A stretch of DNA of 64,000 nt from Candidatus Bandiella numerosa (GCF_029981845.1 NZ_CP104164.1:434001-498000); one strand, 5' to 3'. Counted from the first letter of the stretch, positions 35,548 through 44,688 are shown. The notes: generated from the sequence alone by a model not told the origin. Translations and numbers: made by a program.

Positions 35548-36963
35548 TTATTTGGCAATTGTTTTCTCACCATTCTTTGTATCCCGTTCATGAATTATAT
35601 CTTCTCTAAAATGATGCTCTTCAGTTACAACAAAAGTTTTATCATGCTTGCGATTGATCTCAGTCATCTCAATACTGGCACCTTTGTCACTATCACCTTT
35701 AATTATATCAGATACCGACTGTTGATGTGTACCTGAATGCTTTTTCAATTTATCACCTTCTTCCTTAATTATATCCTTTACAGAATGATGTTGCGGTATA
35801 ACAATTGGCTCTATATGATGATGGTTTATCTCAGTCATCTCAATATCTTTGCCCTTTCCATCCATTTGTAATAATTTATCTTTTTTAAAAGCATTTAAAT
35901 TTTGCAATTCATCATCTTGGGTAGTTTTTTCCACATTCTCTCTGTGACTAAGTGGAGCAAAAAATTTTCCATGTTGTTGCGAACTAAAGCTATTTAAGAA
36001 TAAATTACCAAAATCTTGAACAAATCCCACTTCTGGTTTGTACCCCGTAAGATTAACATCTTCGCATTTCTTTGTTTCAACTTTCAATGCCTTTTGCATT
36101 TCCTCATCAGATTCATATTTTTTTCTACCACATGATATTTCTGCTTCTTTAATGCTTAATATTTTTAACAAATCTTGATTTGAAAGTTTATCGATGTATT
36201 TATCTTCAATTCTTAATTCTTTTTTTAGATATTGAATTAATTTTCCTTCTTTTTCTGAAACTTCGCTATCAAGTAAATCTTTATTTTTTCTATAATCAGC
36301 TTCTCCAAAATAGCTTGATCCATTAACCAACATCAATGAAGTTGAGCTCAGCGCTATAGACGCTGGATTTAACGATAATATACTCAGCACCCAATTTGCA
36401 ACCCCAGTTAAACCAAAATACCTAATTTTGCTAGAAATAATATTTACAAGTTTCTTATCTTTATTGGCAGGTTCATCAGAAATACTTTTCTTAAGAATAC
36501 TCATTATTTCTTGATTAGCCATTTCCCTCAACTTAGGATTAACAGACTTCTCTAATGTTTTTTCAATTTTTTGATCAAGACTATCTAACAGCAAATCTTT
36601 TTGTTGCGTCCTCTTTATTGTCCTCATGCGAAGAGTTGCTCTAATGCGTGCAATAGAGTAACTTACCATTGTTACTGCTGCTATTGTGGCACCGACGGCT
36701 ATTCCAAGTGGAGATGATAAGATTGTAATTGCACCAAAAACAGTCAATATCGTTCCTACTCCCGGAGACGTGATAAAATCCAAGAATTTATCAAAAAATT
36801 TCCTTATTTTAGTTTTTTTCTTAATTTCTGGTTCAGCTTGCTCATTTTCATTGGCTTGTGTTTTAGCTAAACGTTGCGCAAGCTTAAGCCCAATATTCAC
36901 CTCTCTTGCATCGCCAATTTTAGCGAAAATTTCTTTAACAATTGATATAATATCCACTTTCAT
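35548..36963 (-). CDS. Hypothetical membrane protein with repeated His-rich tail
   Basis: About 471 residues. Two hydrophobic regions (about residues 70-110 and 195-225) are followed by a hydrophilic C-terminal half. The tail contains a twice-repeated unit: an IEMTEIN segment, then a His-rich stretch (NHHHIEP; later RKHDKT), then a V-x-DII-x-E/G-like segment (VKDIIKEEGD, VSDIIKGDSD, then REDIIHERD). This kind of tail is common in secreted or effector-like proteins of intracellular bacteria, but no secretion signal can be named. It follows the Cys-rich exported protein gene in the same direction. An upstream GTG could add five residues. Confidence 0.55.
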   Translation of the reverse strand: MKVDIISIVKEIFAKIGDAREVNIGLKLAQRLAKTQANENEQAEPEIKKKTKIRKFFDKFLDFITSPGVGTILTVFGAITILSSPLGIAVGATIAAVTMVSYSIARIRATLRMRTIKRTQQKDLLLDSLDQKIEKTLEKSVNPKLREMANQEIMSILKKSISDEPANKDKKLVNIISSKIRYFGLTGVANWVLSILSLNPASIALSSTSLMLVNGSSYFGEADYRKNKDLLDSEVSEKEGKLIQYLKKELRIEDKYIDKLSNQDLLKILSIKEAEISCGRKKYESDEEMQKALKVETKKCEDVNLTGYKPEVGFVQDFGNLFLNSFSSQQHGKFFAPLSHRENVEKTTQDDELQNLNAFKKDKLLQMDGKGKDIEMTEINHHHIEPIVIPQHHSVKDIIKEEGDKLKKHSGTHQQSVSDIIKGDSDKGASIEMTEINRKHDKTFVVTEEHHFREDIIHERDTKNGEKTIAK

Positions 36964-37081
36964 TACCAATAAAGTCACTTACATTATCCTAATAAGTCTG
37001 TTGCACTTAATCAATTTAAATTTTAACTTGTAATTGAACAAACTTATTGAAAAAATTTATTATTCCCTATAAAAACTCCAT

Positions 37082-37654
37082 ATGACATATAATTATTCAG
37101 TCTATATTGGTAGATTTCAACCTTTTCATAATGGTCATATGAACGTTATGATGGGGGGTTTAAAAATTTCAAACAATATCATAATTATGTGCGGTTCTAG
37201 CAATCAAACCAGAACATTAAAAAACCCTTTTATCTATGATGAAAGAAAAAAATTTATATTCGATAGTTTGTCTAAATCATTTCAAGATAGAATTTATATT
37301 GAACCCCTAGAGGATTATGGAAATGATATTGAGTGGGTGAAAAATGTTGAGAAAAAAGTTCAAAAAATAATTAAAACTACTTCAGAAAATAAAGTAGCTC
37401 TAATAGGTCATACAAAAGATGATTCTTGTTATTATCTTAAGTTATTTAAAAAATGGAAGTACTTAGAAATGCAAAATTTTGCACAAATAGACGCAACCTA
37501 TATAAGGAATATATTCTTTACTGACGATAAATGTAAAATTGAAGCTATACTTCAAAAGCTAATGCCTAAAGAAGTACTAAAATTTATGCTTGATTTTATG
37601 GATACAAAGGATTACCAAGATTTGCTAAATCTTTATAAAGTACAACATGCATAA
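37082..37654 (+). CDS. nadM: Nicotinamide-nucleotide adenylyltransferase, NadM type
   Basis: Joins NMN and ATP to NAD+. 190 residues; GRFQPFHNGHM is the nucleotidyltransferase (H/T)IGH-type motif, and IDATYIRN near residue 140 matches the ISATxIR signature. Its stop overlaps the start of nadV by eight bases, so the two are coupled as a nicotinamide salvage pair. Confidence 0.93.
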   Translation: MTYNYSVYIGRFQPFHNGHMNVMMGGLKISNNIIIMCGSSNQTRTLKNPFIYDERKKFIFDSLSKSFQDRIYIEPLEDYGNDIEWVKNVEKKVQKIIKTTSENKVALIGHTKDDSCYYLKLFKKWKYLEMQNFAQIDATYIRNIFFTDDKCKIEAILQKLMPKEVLKFMLDFMDTKDYQDLLNLYKVQHA

Positions 37655-39032
37655 CATAATACTCGATACGGATTCTTATAAAACTTCTCATTACTTGCAA
37701 TATCCTAAAAATACGGAATACTTATCGTGTTATATTGAATCTAGAGGTGGTAAATTTGATAGTACTTTATTTTTTGGATTACAAATATTTCTCAAAAAAT
37801 ATCTCTGTAAAAGGATAACAAAAAAACATATTGACGAAGCAGAAAAAGTAATCCAATCACATGGATTGCCATTTAATAGAGCTGATTGGGAATATATAGT
37901 TTATGAACATAGTGGCTTTTTACCGGTTACTATAGAAGCTGTGCCAGAGGGAACAATTGTACCGAATAAAAATGTGCTTTTGCAAATCACAAACACGGAT
38001 CCTAGATGTTATTGGCTACCAACATACTTAGAAACAGCACTTTTAAGAGCAATCTGGTATCCTAGTACAGTAGCAACATTATCTTATGAATGTAAAAAAA
38101 TGATAAAAAAGTACCTTTTAGAAACAGCGGATGATTTAGATAGGTTAGATTATATGCTTGCCGATTTTGGGGCAAGGGGAGTTAGTTCTTATGAATCCTC
38201 AGCAATTGGAGGGGCATCACATCTAGTTAATTTTTACTCAACTAGCACAATGTCCGCACTCCAATATATCAAGCGCTATTATGATGCAGATTTAGAAAAA
38301 TATAAAACCATCCCTGCAGCTGAGCATTCAACAATAATTTCCTGGGGAAAAGATTGTGAAATTGATGCCTATCACAATATAATTAATGAATTTGTAGATT
38401 ATCCTGCATATGCCATCGTAAGTGATTCTTATGATTATTGGAACACTATTAATAACATTTGGGGGGGGAAATTTAAAGAGTGCATTTCTAATTCTCACAA
38501 CACATTAATTATACGTTCAGATAGTGGAGATCCAATAGAAATTGTATTAAAAACTATCGAAATTTTAATGAAAAACTTTGGATATGAAGTTAATCAAAAA
38601 GGATACAAAGTCTTAAATAAATTTATTCGTGTTTTACATGGTGATAGAATTTCACTGGAAAAAATACAAGAAATCCTTGAGGAATTAAAATCTAAGAACA
38701 TAAGTGCAGAAAATGTTTCATTTGGCATGGGCGCTTCTCTTTTACAAAAAATCAATAGAGATACTCAACAATTCGCAATGAAATTATCTGCAATTAAAAA
38801 ACAAAATAGCGATTGGGAGGGCGTTTGCAAATCTCCTATAACAGAGCCAAAAAAACATTCTAAATACGGTAGATTAGCGCTCATTAAAAAAGACAATAGT
38901 TTCTATACTAATACTTGTAATTTAATTATGGATGACAGTAATTCCTTAATTTCAGTGTTTAGAAATGGAAAAATCTTAAACGAGATAACTTTTTCAGAAA
39001 TCAAAGAAAATGTAAGTATAACTTTAGCTTGA
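37647..39032 (+). CDS. nadV: Nicotinamide phosphoribosyltransferase
   Basis: Makes NMN from nicotinamide and PRPP. 461 residues. Family segments are LDTDSYKTSHYLQYP, YIESRGGKFD, LADFGARGVSSYESS, AAEHSTIISWG and the later IRSDSGDP, HGDRISLE and FGMGASLLQ. With nadM it forms a two-step route from nicotinamide to NAD+ that avoids deamidation. Confidence 0.96.
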   Translation: MHNIILDTDSYKTSHYLQYPKNTEYLSCYIESRGGKFDSTLFFGLQIFLKKYLCKRITKKHIDEAEKVIQSHGLPFNRADWEYIVYEHSGFLPVTIEAVPEGTIVPNKNVLLQITNTDPRCYWLPTYLETALLRAIWYPSTVATLSYECKKMIKKYLLETADDLDRLDYMLADFGARGVSSYESSAIGGASHLVNFYSTSTMSALQYIKRYYDADLEKYKTIPAAEHSTIISWGKDCEIDAYHNIINEFVDYPAYAIVSDSYDYWNTINNIWGGKFKECISNSHNTLIIRSDSGDPIEIVLKTIEILMKNFGYEVNQKGYKVLNKFIRVLHGDRISLEKIQEILEELKSKNISAENVSFGMGASLLQKINRDTQQFAMKLSAIKKQNSDWEGVCKSPITEPKKHSKYGRLALIKKDNSFYTNTCNLIMDDSNSLISVFRNGKILNEITFSEIKENVSITLA

Positions 39033-39093
39033 TGCAACTGTGAATTGTGTGGTAACGTATTTAATAATAGATAATTTTTAGGAAATTCATATT

Positions 39094-40143
39094 ATGTACA
39101 ACATTTTAGCAGTAGATGGAAGAGGTCCTACTCAAGCCTTAATTGCAACAAAAATTATTAGAATAATTGACGAAAAATTAAATCAACATTCTGGCACGGG
39201 AGTGATAAAGCATTTTGATCAAATAGCTTCTTCTTCAACAGCATCATTTCCTACAGCCTTAATTTCACATGGATACGATCCAAAAGAAACATATAAAATT
39301 GTTGAAAATGCTTTTAAGAATGCATTTATATCCTCCTATGAACCAAAAGAAATAAATCATTTCTATAATAAAGTAATAAATTTTTTTAAAAACGCATATA
39401 AAAAATATGCAAATTCTGACAAAATAAAATTTTATACTTTAGATCATTTAGACGATTTGTTGAAGGACTTTTCAAAAATCAACATGGGAGAAAGTAAAAT
39501 TCCGCTACTTTTACTATCTGCTAAAAATTCACACAAATTAGAAACACACTATTTTTCATCTACAGTTAATAAAGATATGTCATTATCAGAGGTTATTAAA
39601 TCTTGTGTAGCTGACAAATTACATTTCCCAGCACATAAATTAACGAATCAAGGTTATTTTGATCACTCTTTTATATCTAAATCTTCTTTAGGGGAAAGTT
39701 TGTCATATATTACCAAAACCCAAAATTTAACTGACCACTCACTTTTAGTTGTTAACATAGGTTTTGATAATTTAAACATCACGGATTATTTAAAAACAGA
39801 AGCTATAAAGGATAAAATCAGTCCTACCAATCTTTTAGATATAAGTATGTCTTCTGGTGAAAATATGAATATTAATGCAAACAGATTCCTTAAAGGTAAT
39901 TTTTGGAACATAGTTGTCACTCAAGAAAACGGAATATTAGAAGAAGTACATAAATTTGACAATATTTTAGACGATGCAAAAATAGAATCTATCATTAAAA
40001 GTTCAAAAATCTGTAGCAATATAGAGGACAAATGTACATCTTTTTATGAAGGAATTGATAAATTGATAAAGGATGGTTTATTGAACAACTCTTCTCTTAC
40101 AAGTGAATTAGATACGCTTATAAAAGAATTAGATAATTTATAA
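39094..40143 (+). CDS. Patatin-like phospholipase, atypical motifs
   Basis: 349 residues. The opening ILAVDGRGPTQALIATKI aligns with the patatin oxyanion motif (DGGGxRG), and FDQIASSSTASFPTALI aligns with the F-D-x-I-x-G-T-S-T-G-x nucleophile motif. The middle Ser is kept but the flanking glycines are replaced, as are the second and later Gly of the oxyanion loop. The Asp of the dyad would be in GYFDHSF rather than DGG/DGA. Patatins are common effectors of Rickettsiales; this copy may be weakened or inactive. A TAGGAAAT SD precedes the ATG. Confidence 0.7.
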   Translation: MYNILAVDGRGPTQALIATKIIRIIDEKLNQHSGTGVIKHFDQIASSSTASFPTALISHGYDPKETYKIVENAFKNAFISSYEPKEINHFYNKVINFFKNAYKKYANSDKIKFYTLDHLDDLLKDFSKINMGESKIPLLLLSAKNSHKLETHYFSSTVNKDMSLSEVIKSCVADKLHFPAHKLTNQGYFDHSFISKSSLGESLSYITKTQNLTDHSLLVVNIGFDNLNITDYLKTEAIKDKISPTNLLDISMSSGENMNINANRFLKGNFWNIVVTQENGILEEVHKFDNILDDAKIESIIKSSKICSNIEDKCTSFYEGIDKLIKDGLLNNSSLTSELDTLIKELDNL

Positions 40144-40163
40144 TTCATAAATCATGTTTATTC

Positions 40164-40192
40164 TTGACCAAAACGAGTATTTGGAATAGGCT
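40164..40192 (+). promoter_or_regulatory. Candidate promoter of tRNA-Cys (and enolase)
   Basis: TTGACC, 17 bases, then TAGGCT, 12 bases before the mature tRNA 5' end. The -10 lies inside a perfect palindrome GGAATAG-g-CTATTCC. The transcript could continue into eno, whose start is 24 bases after the tRNA. Confidence 0.4.
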
Positions 40193-40204
40193 ATTCCTTG
40201 CTCT

Positions 40205-40276
40205 GGCCGAGTAGCAAAGTGGTAATGCAGCGGATTGCAAATCCGCTATGAGCCAGTTCGATTCTGGCCTCGGCCT
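40205..40276 (+). tRNA. tRNA-Cys (GCA)
   Basis: The acceptor stem GGCCGAG/CTCGGCC pairs perfectly, with discriminator T as usual for tRNA-Cys. The anticodon stem-loop GCGGATTGCAAATCCGC gives GCA. T arm is GCCAGTTCGATTCTGGC. CCA is not encoded. An apparent upstream extension of the enolase frame runs through this tRNA and is not coding. Confidence 0.96.
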
Positions 40277-40300
40277 CATAATTTATGGTTGAGAAGATTG

Positions 40301-41533
40301 GTGAAAATAACCCATATAAAGTCCAGGCAAATTTTTGATAGTAGAGGCGATCCCACTGTTGAAACAGATTTAGTTGTAAATAATAATTTTATTGGGCGAG
40401 CAGCAGTTCCTAGCGGAGCATCTAAAGGTATTTATGAAGCAATAGAATTAAGAGATAAATCTCCAAATTATAATGGCAAAGGTGTTTTAGATGCCGTTAG
40501 TAAGATTAATAATGAGATAAAAAGCAAATTGCTGAATATGCACTTTAATTCACAAGAGGCTTTAGATAATTTCTTAATTGAGCTAGATGGGACAATTAAT
40601 AAATCCAAACTTGGAGCTAATACTATTTTATCAATCTCAATAGCATTTGCAAAAGCAAGAGCTAATTTTGAAAATAAGCAACTATTTCAAACTATAAATA
40701 GCAATAAATACTTTTCTCTACCAAAACCAATGTTAAACATCATTAATGGGGGGGCACATGCTGATAATGGATTGGATATTCAAGAGTTTATGATAGTGCC
40801 AATAAAACACACAAGTATCAGCGAAAATTTAAAAATTGCCTGCGAAATCTTTCACTCACTAAAAAAAATTTTAAAAAACAATTCTTTTAGAGTTAACACT
40901 GGCGATGAAGGTGGTTTTGCTCCAGATATTAAAACCACGAATCAAGCATTAGACATTATTTCTCAGTCCATAGAACTAGCTGGCTACAAACTTGGAGAGG
41001 AAGTATGCTTAGCTTTAGATATAGCTGCCAATGAACTTTATAAGGATGGTAAATATCATTTTCGTGGGGAAAATTCCATATTTACAAATTTTGAATTGTT
41101 GAAATTTTATGAAAATTTGTGCAGTAGTTACCCGATTATTTCAATTGAAGATCCATTTTTCGAAAAAGATATAGAAGGATGGAAGCTATTAAATGAGAAA
41201 TTAGGGGGGAAAATTAATATTGTGGGAGATGATTTATTTGTAACAAATCCTGCTAAATTACAAGAAGGAATTGATAATAAATTAGCTAATTCAATATTAA
41301 TTAAAATGAATCAAATTGGAACATTGACAGAAACATTACAAAGTATTGAACTTGCGAAAAACAATAATTTTCTCCATATTATATCGCATAGATCAGGAGA
41401 AACCGAAGATACTACAATTGCACATATTGCAGTTGCAACAAATAGCCCATTTATTAAAACAGGTTCAATTTCAAGAACCGATAGGGTTTGCAAATACAAT
41501 GAATTAATTAGAATTGAAGAATTAATTGCTTAA
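40301..41533 (+). CDS. eno: Enolase
   Basis: Interconverts 2-phosphoglycerate and PEP. About 410 residues. Motifs are SRQIFDSRGDPTVE, APSGASKG-like AVPSGASKG, NTGDEGGFAP, SIEDPF, GDDLFVTN, and the signature ILIKMNQIGTLTET with the catalytic lysine, then SHRSGETEDT. I chose the GTG (VKITHIKS) behind a GAGAAG SD because it gives the standard family opening; a TTG one codon earlier is possible. No ATG is in frame before the conserved core except inside the tRNA. Confidence 0.96.
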   Translation: MKITHIKSRQIFDSRGDPTVETDLVVNNNFIGRAAVPSGASKGIYEAIELRDKSPNYNGKGVLDAVSKINNEIKSKLLNMHFNSQEALDNFLIELDGTINKSKLGANTILSISIAFAKARANFENKQLFQTINSNKYFSLPKPMLNIINGGAHADNGLDIQEFMIVPIKHTSISENLKIACEIFHSLKKILKNNSFRVNTGDEGGFAPDIKTTNQALDIISQSIELAGYKLGEEVCLALDIAANELYKDGKYHFRGENSIFTNFELLKFYENLCSSYPIISIEDPFFEKDIEGWKLLNEKLGGKINIVGDDLFVTNPAKLQEGIDNKLANSILIKMNQIGTLTETLQSIELAKNNNFLHIISHRSGETEDTTIAHIAVATNSPFIKTGSISRTDRVCKYNELIRIEELIA

Positions 41534-41613
41534 ACTATATTTATGAACTTTACTATTGAAAGAAAAAATTTTTCACCTACAATCATCCTTATATTTATGA
41601 TTAAGCGCAATCA

Positions 41614-41976
41614 ATGGAATTAGCAAATAAAATTTTTAGTAGATTTTTCGGCAAAAAAGTAGGTGAGGATGAATTTGGTAATATGTTTTATGAGTCAAAA
41701 AAGTTATCTAGGTATTTTGGAAGATATATGCGCTGGGTATCGTATAATGGAATTCCTGAACCTACCAAAGTGGACGCCGAGTGGTATGGTTGGTTGCATC
41801 ATCAAGAAAATGAAGCTCCTTCAAGTGATAAGTGTATAAAACATGAATGGATGAAACGCAGAAACCTAAATCTAACTGGCTCTAAATTCTCTTATTTCCC
41901 TCAGGGTCATTTTTTATCAAAAAACAAAGCAAAGCCCAAATCAACTGGTGACTATGTCACATGGGTACCTAAATAA
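41614..41976 (+). CDS. NDUFA12-like complex I accessory subunit
   Basis: 120 residues. GNMFYESK, RRYxxY-like FGRYMRWVSYNG, EPTKVDAEWYGWLHH and a C-terminal YVTWVPK match the B17.2/NDUFA12 family, an accessory of NADH:ubiquinone oxidoreductase found in mitochondria and alphaproteobacteria. It precedes mlaD and the DUF2155 gene, a common alphaproteobacterial arrangement. Rich in Trp and basic residues. Confidence 0.92.
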   Translation: MELANKIFSRFFGKKVGEDEFGNMFYESKKLSRYFGRYMRWVSYNGIPEPTKVDAEWYGWLHHQENEAPSSDKCIKHEWMKRRNLNLTGSKFSYFPQGHFLSKNKAKPKSTGDYVTWVPK

Positions 41977-42001
41977 TTTATAAATTAGCAATGTAGTTTT
42001 T

Positions 42002-42577
42002 ATGAAAAACGTTTTTGAAATTATAGTTGGTTTTTTAGTTATCTTTATAGCTGTAATTTTTAGTTATTTTGTCTATCAAACATCAGAGCAAAAATTAGAT
42101 AAGCATAATCAATATGTGATAAATGCTAATTTTGACAATGCAGACGGTATCAAAGTTGGCAGTGAAGTTAAAATTAGTGGGGTGGTAATTGGAAAAGTCA
42201 TATCGCAAATTTTAGATTATGATACGTACTCAGCTCAGGTTAAATTTCTCGTCGATAAAAAGATAAAATTACCTGAAGACAGTTCTGCTCAAATAGTAAG
42301 TTCAAACATCTTAGGCGACAAATATATATCAATTACACCTGGTACTGAAGAGAAAGTATTAGCAGATGAGGACACGATTGAGTTTACTCAGTCTTCTATA
42401 AACCTAGAAGGAATGATAAGTAAATTTATGTTTGGTCTTAAAGACAGTAACAATTCTAATAGTTCTAGTCAAATGGACGATAACGGTTTTTTAGGTAATA
42501 ATAAATCAGATGAGCAAAATTCAGACGAACAAAATTATATATTTAATGATTCTGGCACAAAAAATTCAATCGGTTAA
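42002..42577 (+). CDS. mlaD: MCE-domain lipid transport protein MlaD
   Basis: Periplasmic substrate-binding part of the Mla phospholipid transporter. 191 residues: one N-terminal membrane anchor (about residues 5-25) and an MCE domain with ANFDNADGIKVGSEVKISG and the later SSNILGDKYISITPG. The C-terminal tail is Ser/Asn/Asp-rich. It overlaps the DUF2155 gene. Confidence 0.93.
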   Translation: MKNVFEIIVGFLVIFIAVIFSYFVYQTSEQKLDKHNQYVINANFDNADGIKVGSEVKISGVVIGKVISQILDYDTYSAQVKFLVDKKIKLPEDSSAQIVSSNILGDKYISITPGTEEKVLADEDTIEFTQSSINLEGMISKFMFGLKDSNNSNSSSQMDDNGFLGNNKSDEQNSDEQNYIFNDSGTKNSIG

Positions 42578-43061
42578 AGTAGTATTTTGCATAGTTTTAG
42601 TTTTTCTATTTAGCTCCATAGCTATTGAAGCAACTGACCAACAAGAAAAATTAGATTCACCATTTAGCGTTCTTGAAGAAGATATTTATAAATCAAATAA
42701 CGGTGAAATTGATATAATAAATCAGCCTATAATTGAAGGGAAATTAGAACGATGTGACTCTGCAAAAATTAGATTGTTGAATTATAATACTGGTAAAAAT
42801 AGCTATGTAACAATAGTGGTGAATGAAGAATATAAATTTAATGAAGAAACCATTATTGCACTAAGAGAGTGTAAAAAAGATTCTAAAGATATATTAAATC
42901 CATTAAGTTTTGCTTTTATTGAAATTAAAAATGCTGATAAAGTACTTTTCGGAGGGTGGATTTTTTCAAAAAACACTTCTATTTCTTTGCCCAAAATTGA
43001 TGATCAATACGTTTATTTGAGTAACTGCAATTGTAAAAAAAGCTCAAATAGTGAAGAGTGA
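42546..43061 (+). CDS. DUF2155-domain exported protein
   Basis: About 171 residues. A signal-like hydrophobic segment (VKVVFCIVLVFLFSSIAIEA) is followed by the DUF2155 pattern: a strand with AKIRLLNYNTGK, the central ALRECKKDSKD, then FGGWIFSKNTSIS and a closing Cys (LSNCNC). It overlaps mlaD by 32 bases in another frame, a linkage seen in other alphaproteobacteria. Function is unknown in the family. An earlier in-frame start exists deeper inside mlaD and is less likely. Confidence 0.85.
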   Translation: MILAQKIQSVKVVFCIVLVFLFSSIAIEATDQQEKLDSPFSVLEEDIYKSNNGEIDIINQPIIEGKLERCDSAKIRLLNYNTGKNSYVTIVVNEEYKFNEETIIALRECKKDSKDILNPLSFAFIEIKNADKVLFGGWIFSKNTSISLPKIDDQYVYLSNCNCKKSSNSEE

Positions 43062-43225
43062 ATTAAACTGACCATCGCAACCCTAATTCAAATTATTTTC
43101 ATTGAATTTAAATTGGGCAATTACAATAATTATAAAGAGCTACAAACATCATTACTAACTCACCTTACGCAGAGGAGAGTAGACAAAAAAGAGGATAAGG
43201 GTTTATTACTTCGGCAGCTAGATTA

Positions 43226-43729
43226 CTATCTTTGGGCTCCCTCCCCATGCCAAATGCGAGATGATATGGTGTCTACTGAATGGCAAAATGCTGCCAATTC
43301 GTTCATAACACGCTTCTTACTTGAGTAATATTCGTTTTCACCATGTATGTACTTTAGAGCATTTTGCTCTTGTTCAGAAAAAATTATACTATAGTTTTCC
43401 TGTAATATAGTTTTATAGTAAAGCTTTTTATCTATAATTTCATTTATGGTATACTTCCAGATTTTTTCTATATCATGAAAATATAAAACAACAAAACATT
43501 CGCTTAATTTAAATGGAAGTGAATGTATTTTACATAATGCGCCATAAATACTTTCTGCAATATTGAAGCATTCCTGTATATGGTCTAAATAACCGCCTTT
43601 CCAAGCTTGATGATTACACATAGAGCCCTTAGCCTCTAGCATTAAAGGTAAGTGATCTTTATGAAATTTAAGAATAAATTCTTTTCTTTCATCTTCCAAG
43701 CTTTCCAGATATTTTATTAATTTCTGCAT
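43226..43729 (-). CDS. HD-domain phosphohydrolase-like protein
   Basis: 167 residues. HQAWKGGYLDHIQECF supplies the first His and YFHDIEKIWKY the HD pair of metal-dependent phosphohydrolases, with Glu in place of the usual Gly after HDI. HGENEYYSSKKR follows where a third metal ligand is expected. The GGYLDH variant also occurs in some phage and plasmid HD proteins. It begins on the base next to the stop of a 51-residue ORF. Confidence 0.75.
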   Translation of the reverse strand: MQKLIKYLESLEDERKEFILKFHKDHLPLMLEAKGSMCNHQAWKGGYLDHIQECFNIAESIYGALCKIHSLPFKLSECFVVLYFHDIEKIWKYTINEIIDKKLYYKTILQENYSIIFSEQEQNALKYIHGENEYYSSKKRVMNELAAFCHSVDTISSRIWHGEGAQR

Positions 43730-43885
43730 TTATTTTTCTATTCTTGCCATGAAAACTTTAATAAAGTCATTAATAGTGAAAAATCCATAAGCTAAATTCT
43801 CACCTATCGTTTCTAAAGATCCTTGTAAAAACTCTACTGAAAAATCAGATATATCTGAATCCTGAATAGCTACAAATTTATACAC
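43730..43885 (-). CDS. Small hypothetical protein (51 residues)
   Basis: GTG-initiated frame that ends in TAA immediately before the ATG of the HD-domain gene (TAAATG junction), implying translational coupling. The product (VYKFVAIQDSDISDF..., ending MARIEK) has balanced, protein-like composition. No family is recognised and the start codon is uncertain. Confidence 0.4.
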   Translation of the reverse strand: MYKFVAIQDSDISDFSVEFLQGSLETIGENLAYGFFTINDFIKVFMARIEK

Positions 43886-43939
43886 TAAACATCTACATCT
43901 TAAAATTTAATCCAGTCTAAATCAAACTCTTTTTTTTAA

Positions 43940-44599
43940 CTAATTTTCAAAACTTTTCCTAAGCTCACTAACTTTCAATTTATAATCGTTCCCAGAAAAT
44001 ATATAATTTCCTGCAATTGCAAGATTTGCACCATTTTTGGTACATTCTTTCAACGTATCTGGGTTGATCCCACCATCAACGCCTATATCAATATTCGATG
44101 CATTATTAGTCATCAAATTGACATTGTGAATTTTTTTTAATTGGCAGTTTAAAAATTTTTGACCTCCAAAGCCTGGATTAACTGTCATTATAAGTATCTC
44201 ATCAAGCTTCTTATGTATATATTGTAATACAGATTCTGGGGTAGAAGGAATAATAGACACACCAACCTTCACCCCTTTGTTTTTAATATAATCAATCAAC
44301 CGATCACAGTGAATTACTGCTTCTTGATGAAAAATTATCGTATCACTTCCAGCTTCAATAAATTCATCGACATATTTTTCTGGATTACAAATCATCAAGT
44401 GAGTTTTTATTGGAATTCTACTTTCTTTTTTTATAGTTTTAACAATACCAGTTCCAAAACTTATATTAGGCACAAAATGACCATCCATTATATCTAAATG
44501 AATTGAATCTGCTCCAGAGTCAGAAATATTTTTTATTTCCTCCCTGAGAATTGCAAAATTAGCAGCTAGAATTGACGCAGATATTTTATTTTTTTTCAT
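43940..44599 (-). CDS. rpe: Ribulose-phosphate 3-epimerase
   Basis: Interconverts ribulose-5-P and xylulose-5-P. About 219 residues from the chosen ATG. Motifs are SASILAANFA, HLDIMDGHFVPNISFG, THLMICNPEKY, MTVNPGFGGQKF and VDGGINPDT. An upstream in-frame ATG would add 14 residues rich in Gln/Ser unlike the family, so I start at MKKNKISASIL. Divergent from glpX. Confidence 0.95.
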   Translation of the reverse strand: MKKNKISASILAANFAILREEIKNISDSGADSIHLDIMDGHFVPNISFGTGIVKTIKKESRIPIKTHLMICNPEKYVDEFIEAGSDTIIFHQEAVIHCDRLIDYIKNKGVKVGVSIIPSTPESVLQYIHKKLDEILIMTVNPGFGGQKFLNCQLKKIHNVNLMTNNASNIDIGVDGGINPDTLKECTKNGANLAIAGNYIFSGNDYKLKVSELRKSFEN

Positions 44600-44688
44600 A
44601 TTGCTATTTGATATACTTTGCGCTTGGTCATTTTTTACCATATATTGATGAATATGTTAGCATAATTTTTAATTTTTCATAGATAAAT

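Noticed and set aside
40235..40300. Longer N-terminus for enolase beginning at a TTG
   Set aside because: It would translate the 3' half of tRNA-Cys; the enolase family starts just before KITHIKSRQIFDSRG.
43113..43328. 71-residue plus-strand frame overlapping the HD-domain gene
   Set aside because: The opposite strand carries clear HD motifs and a coupled upstream ORF; this frame lacks family features and a good ribosome site.
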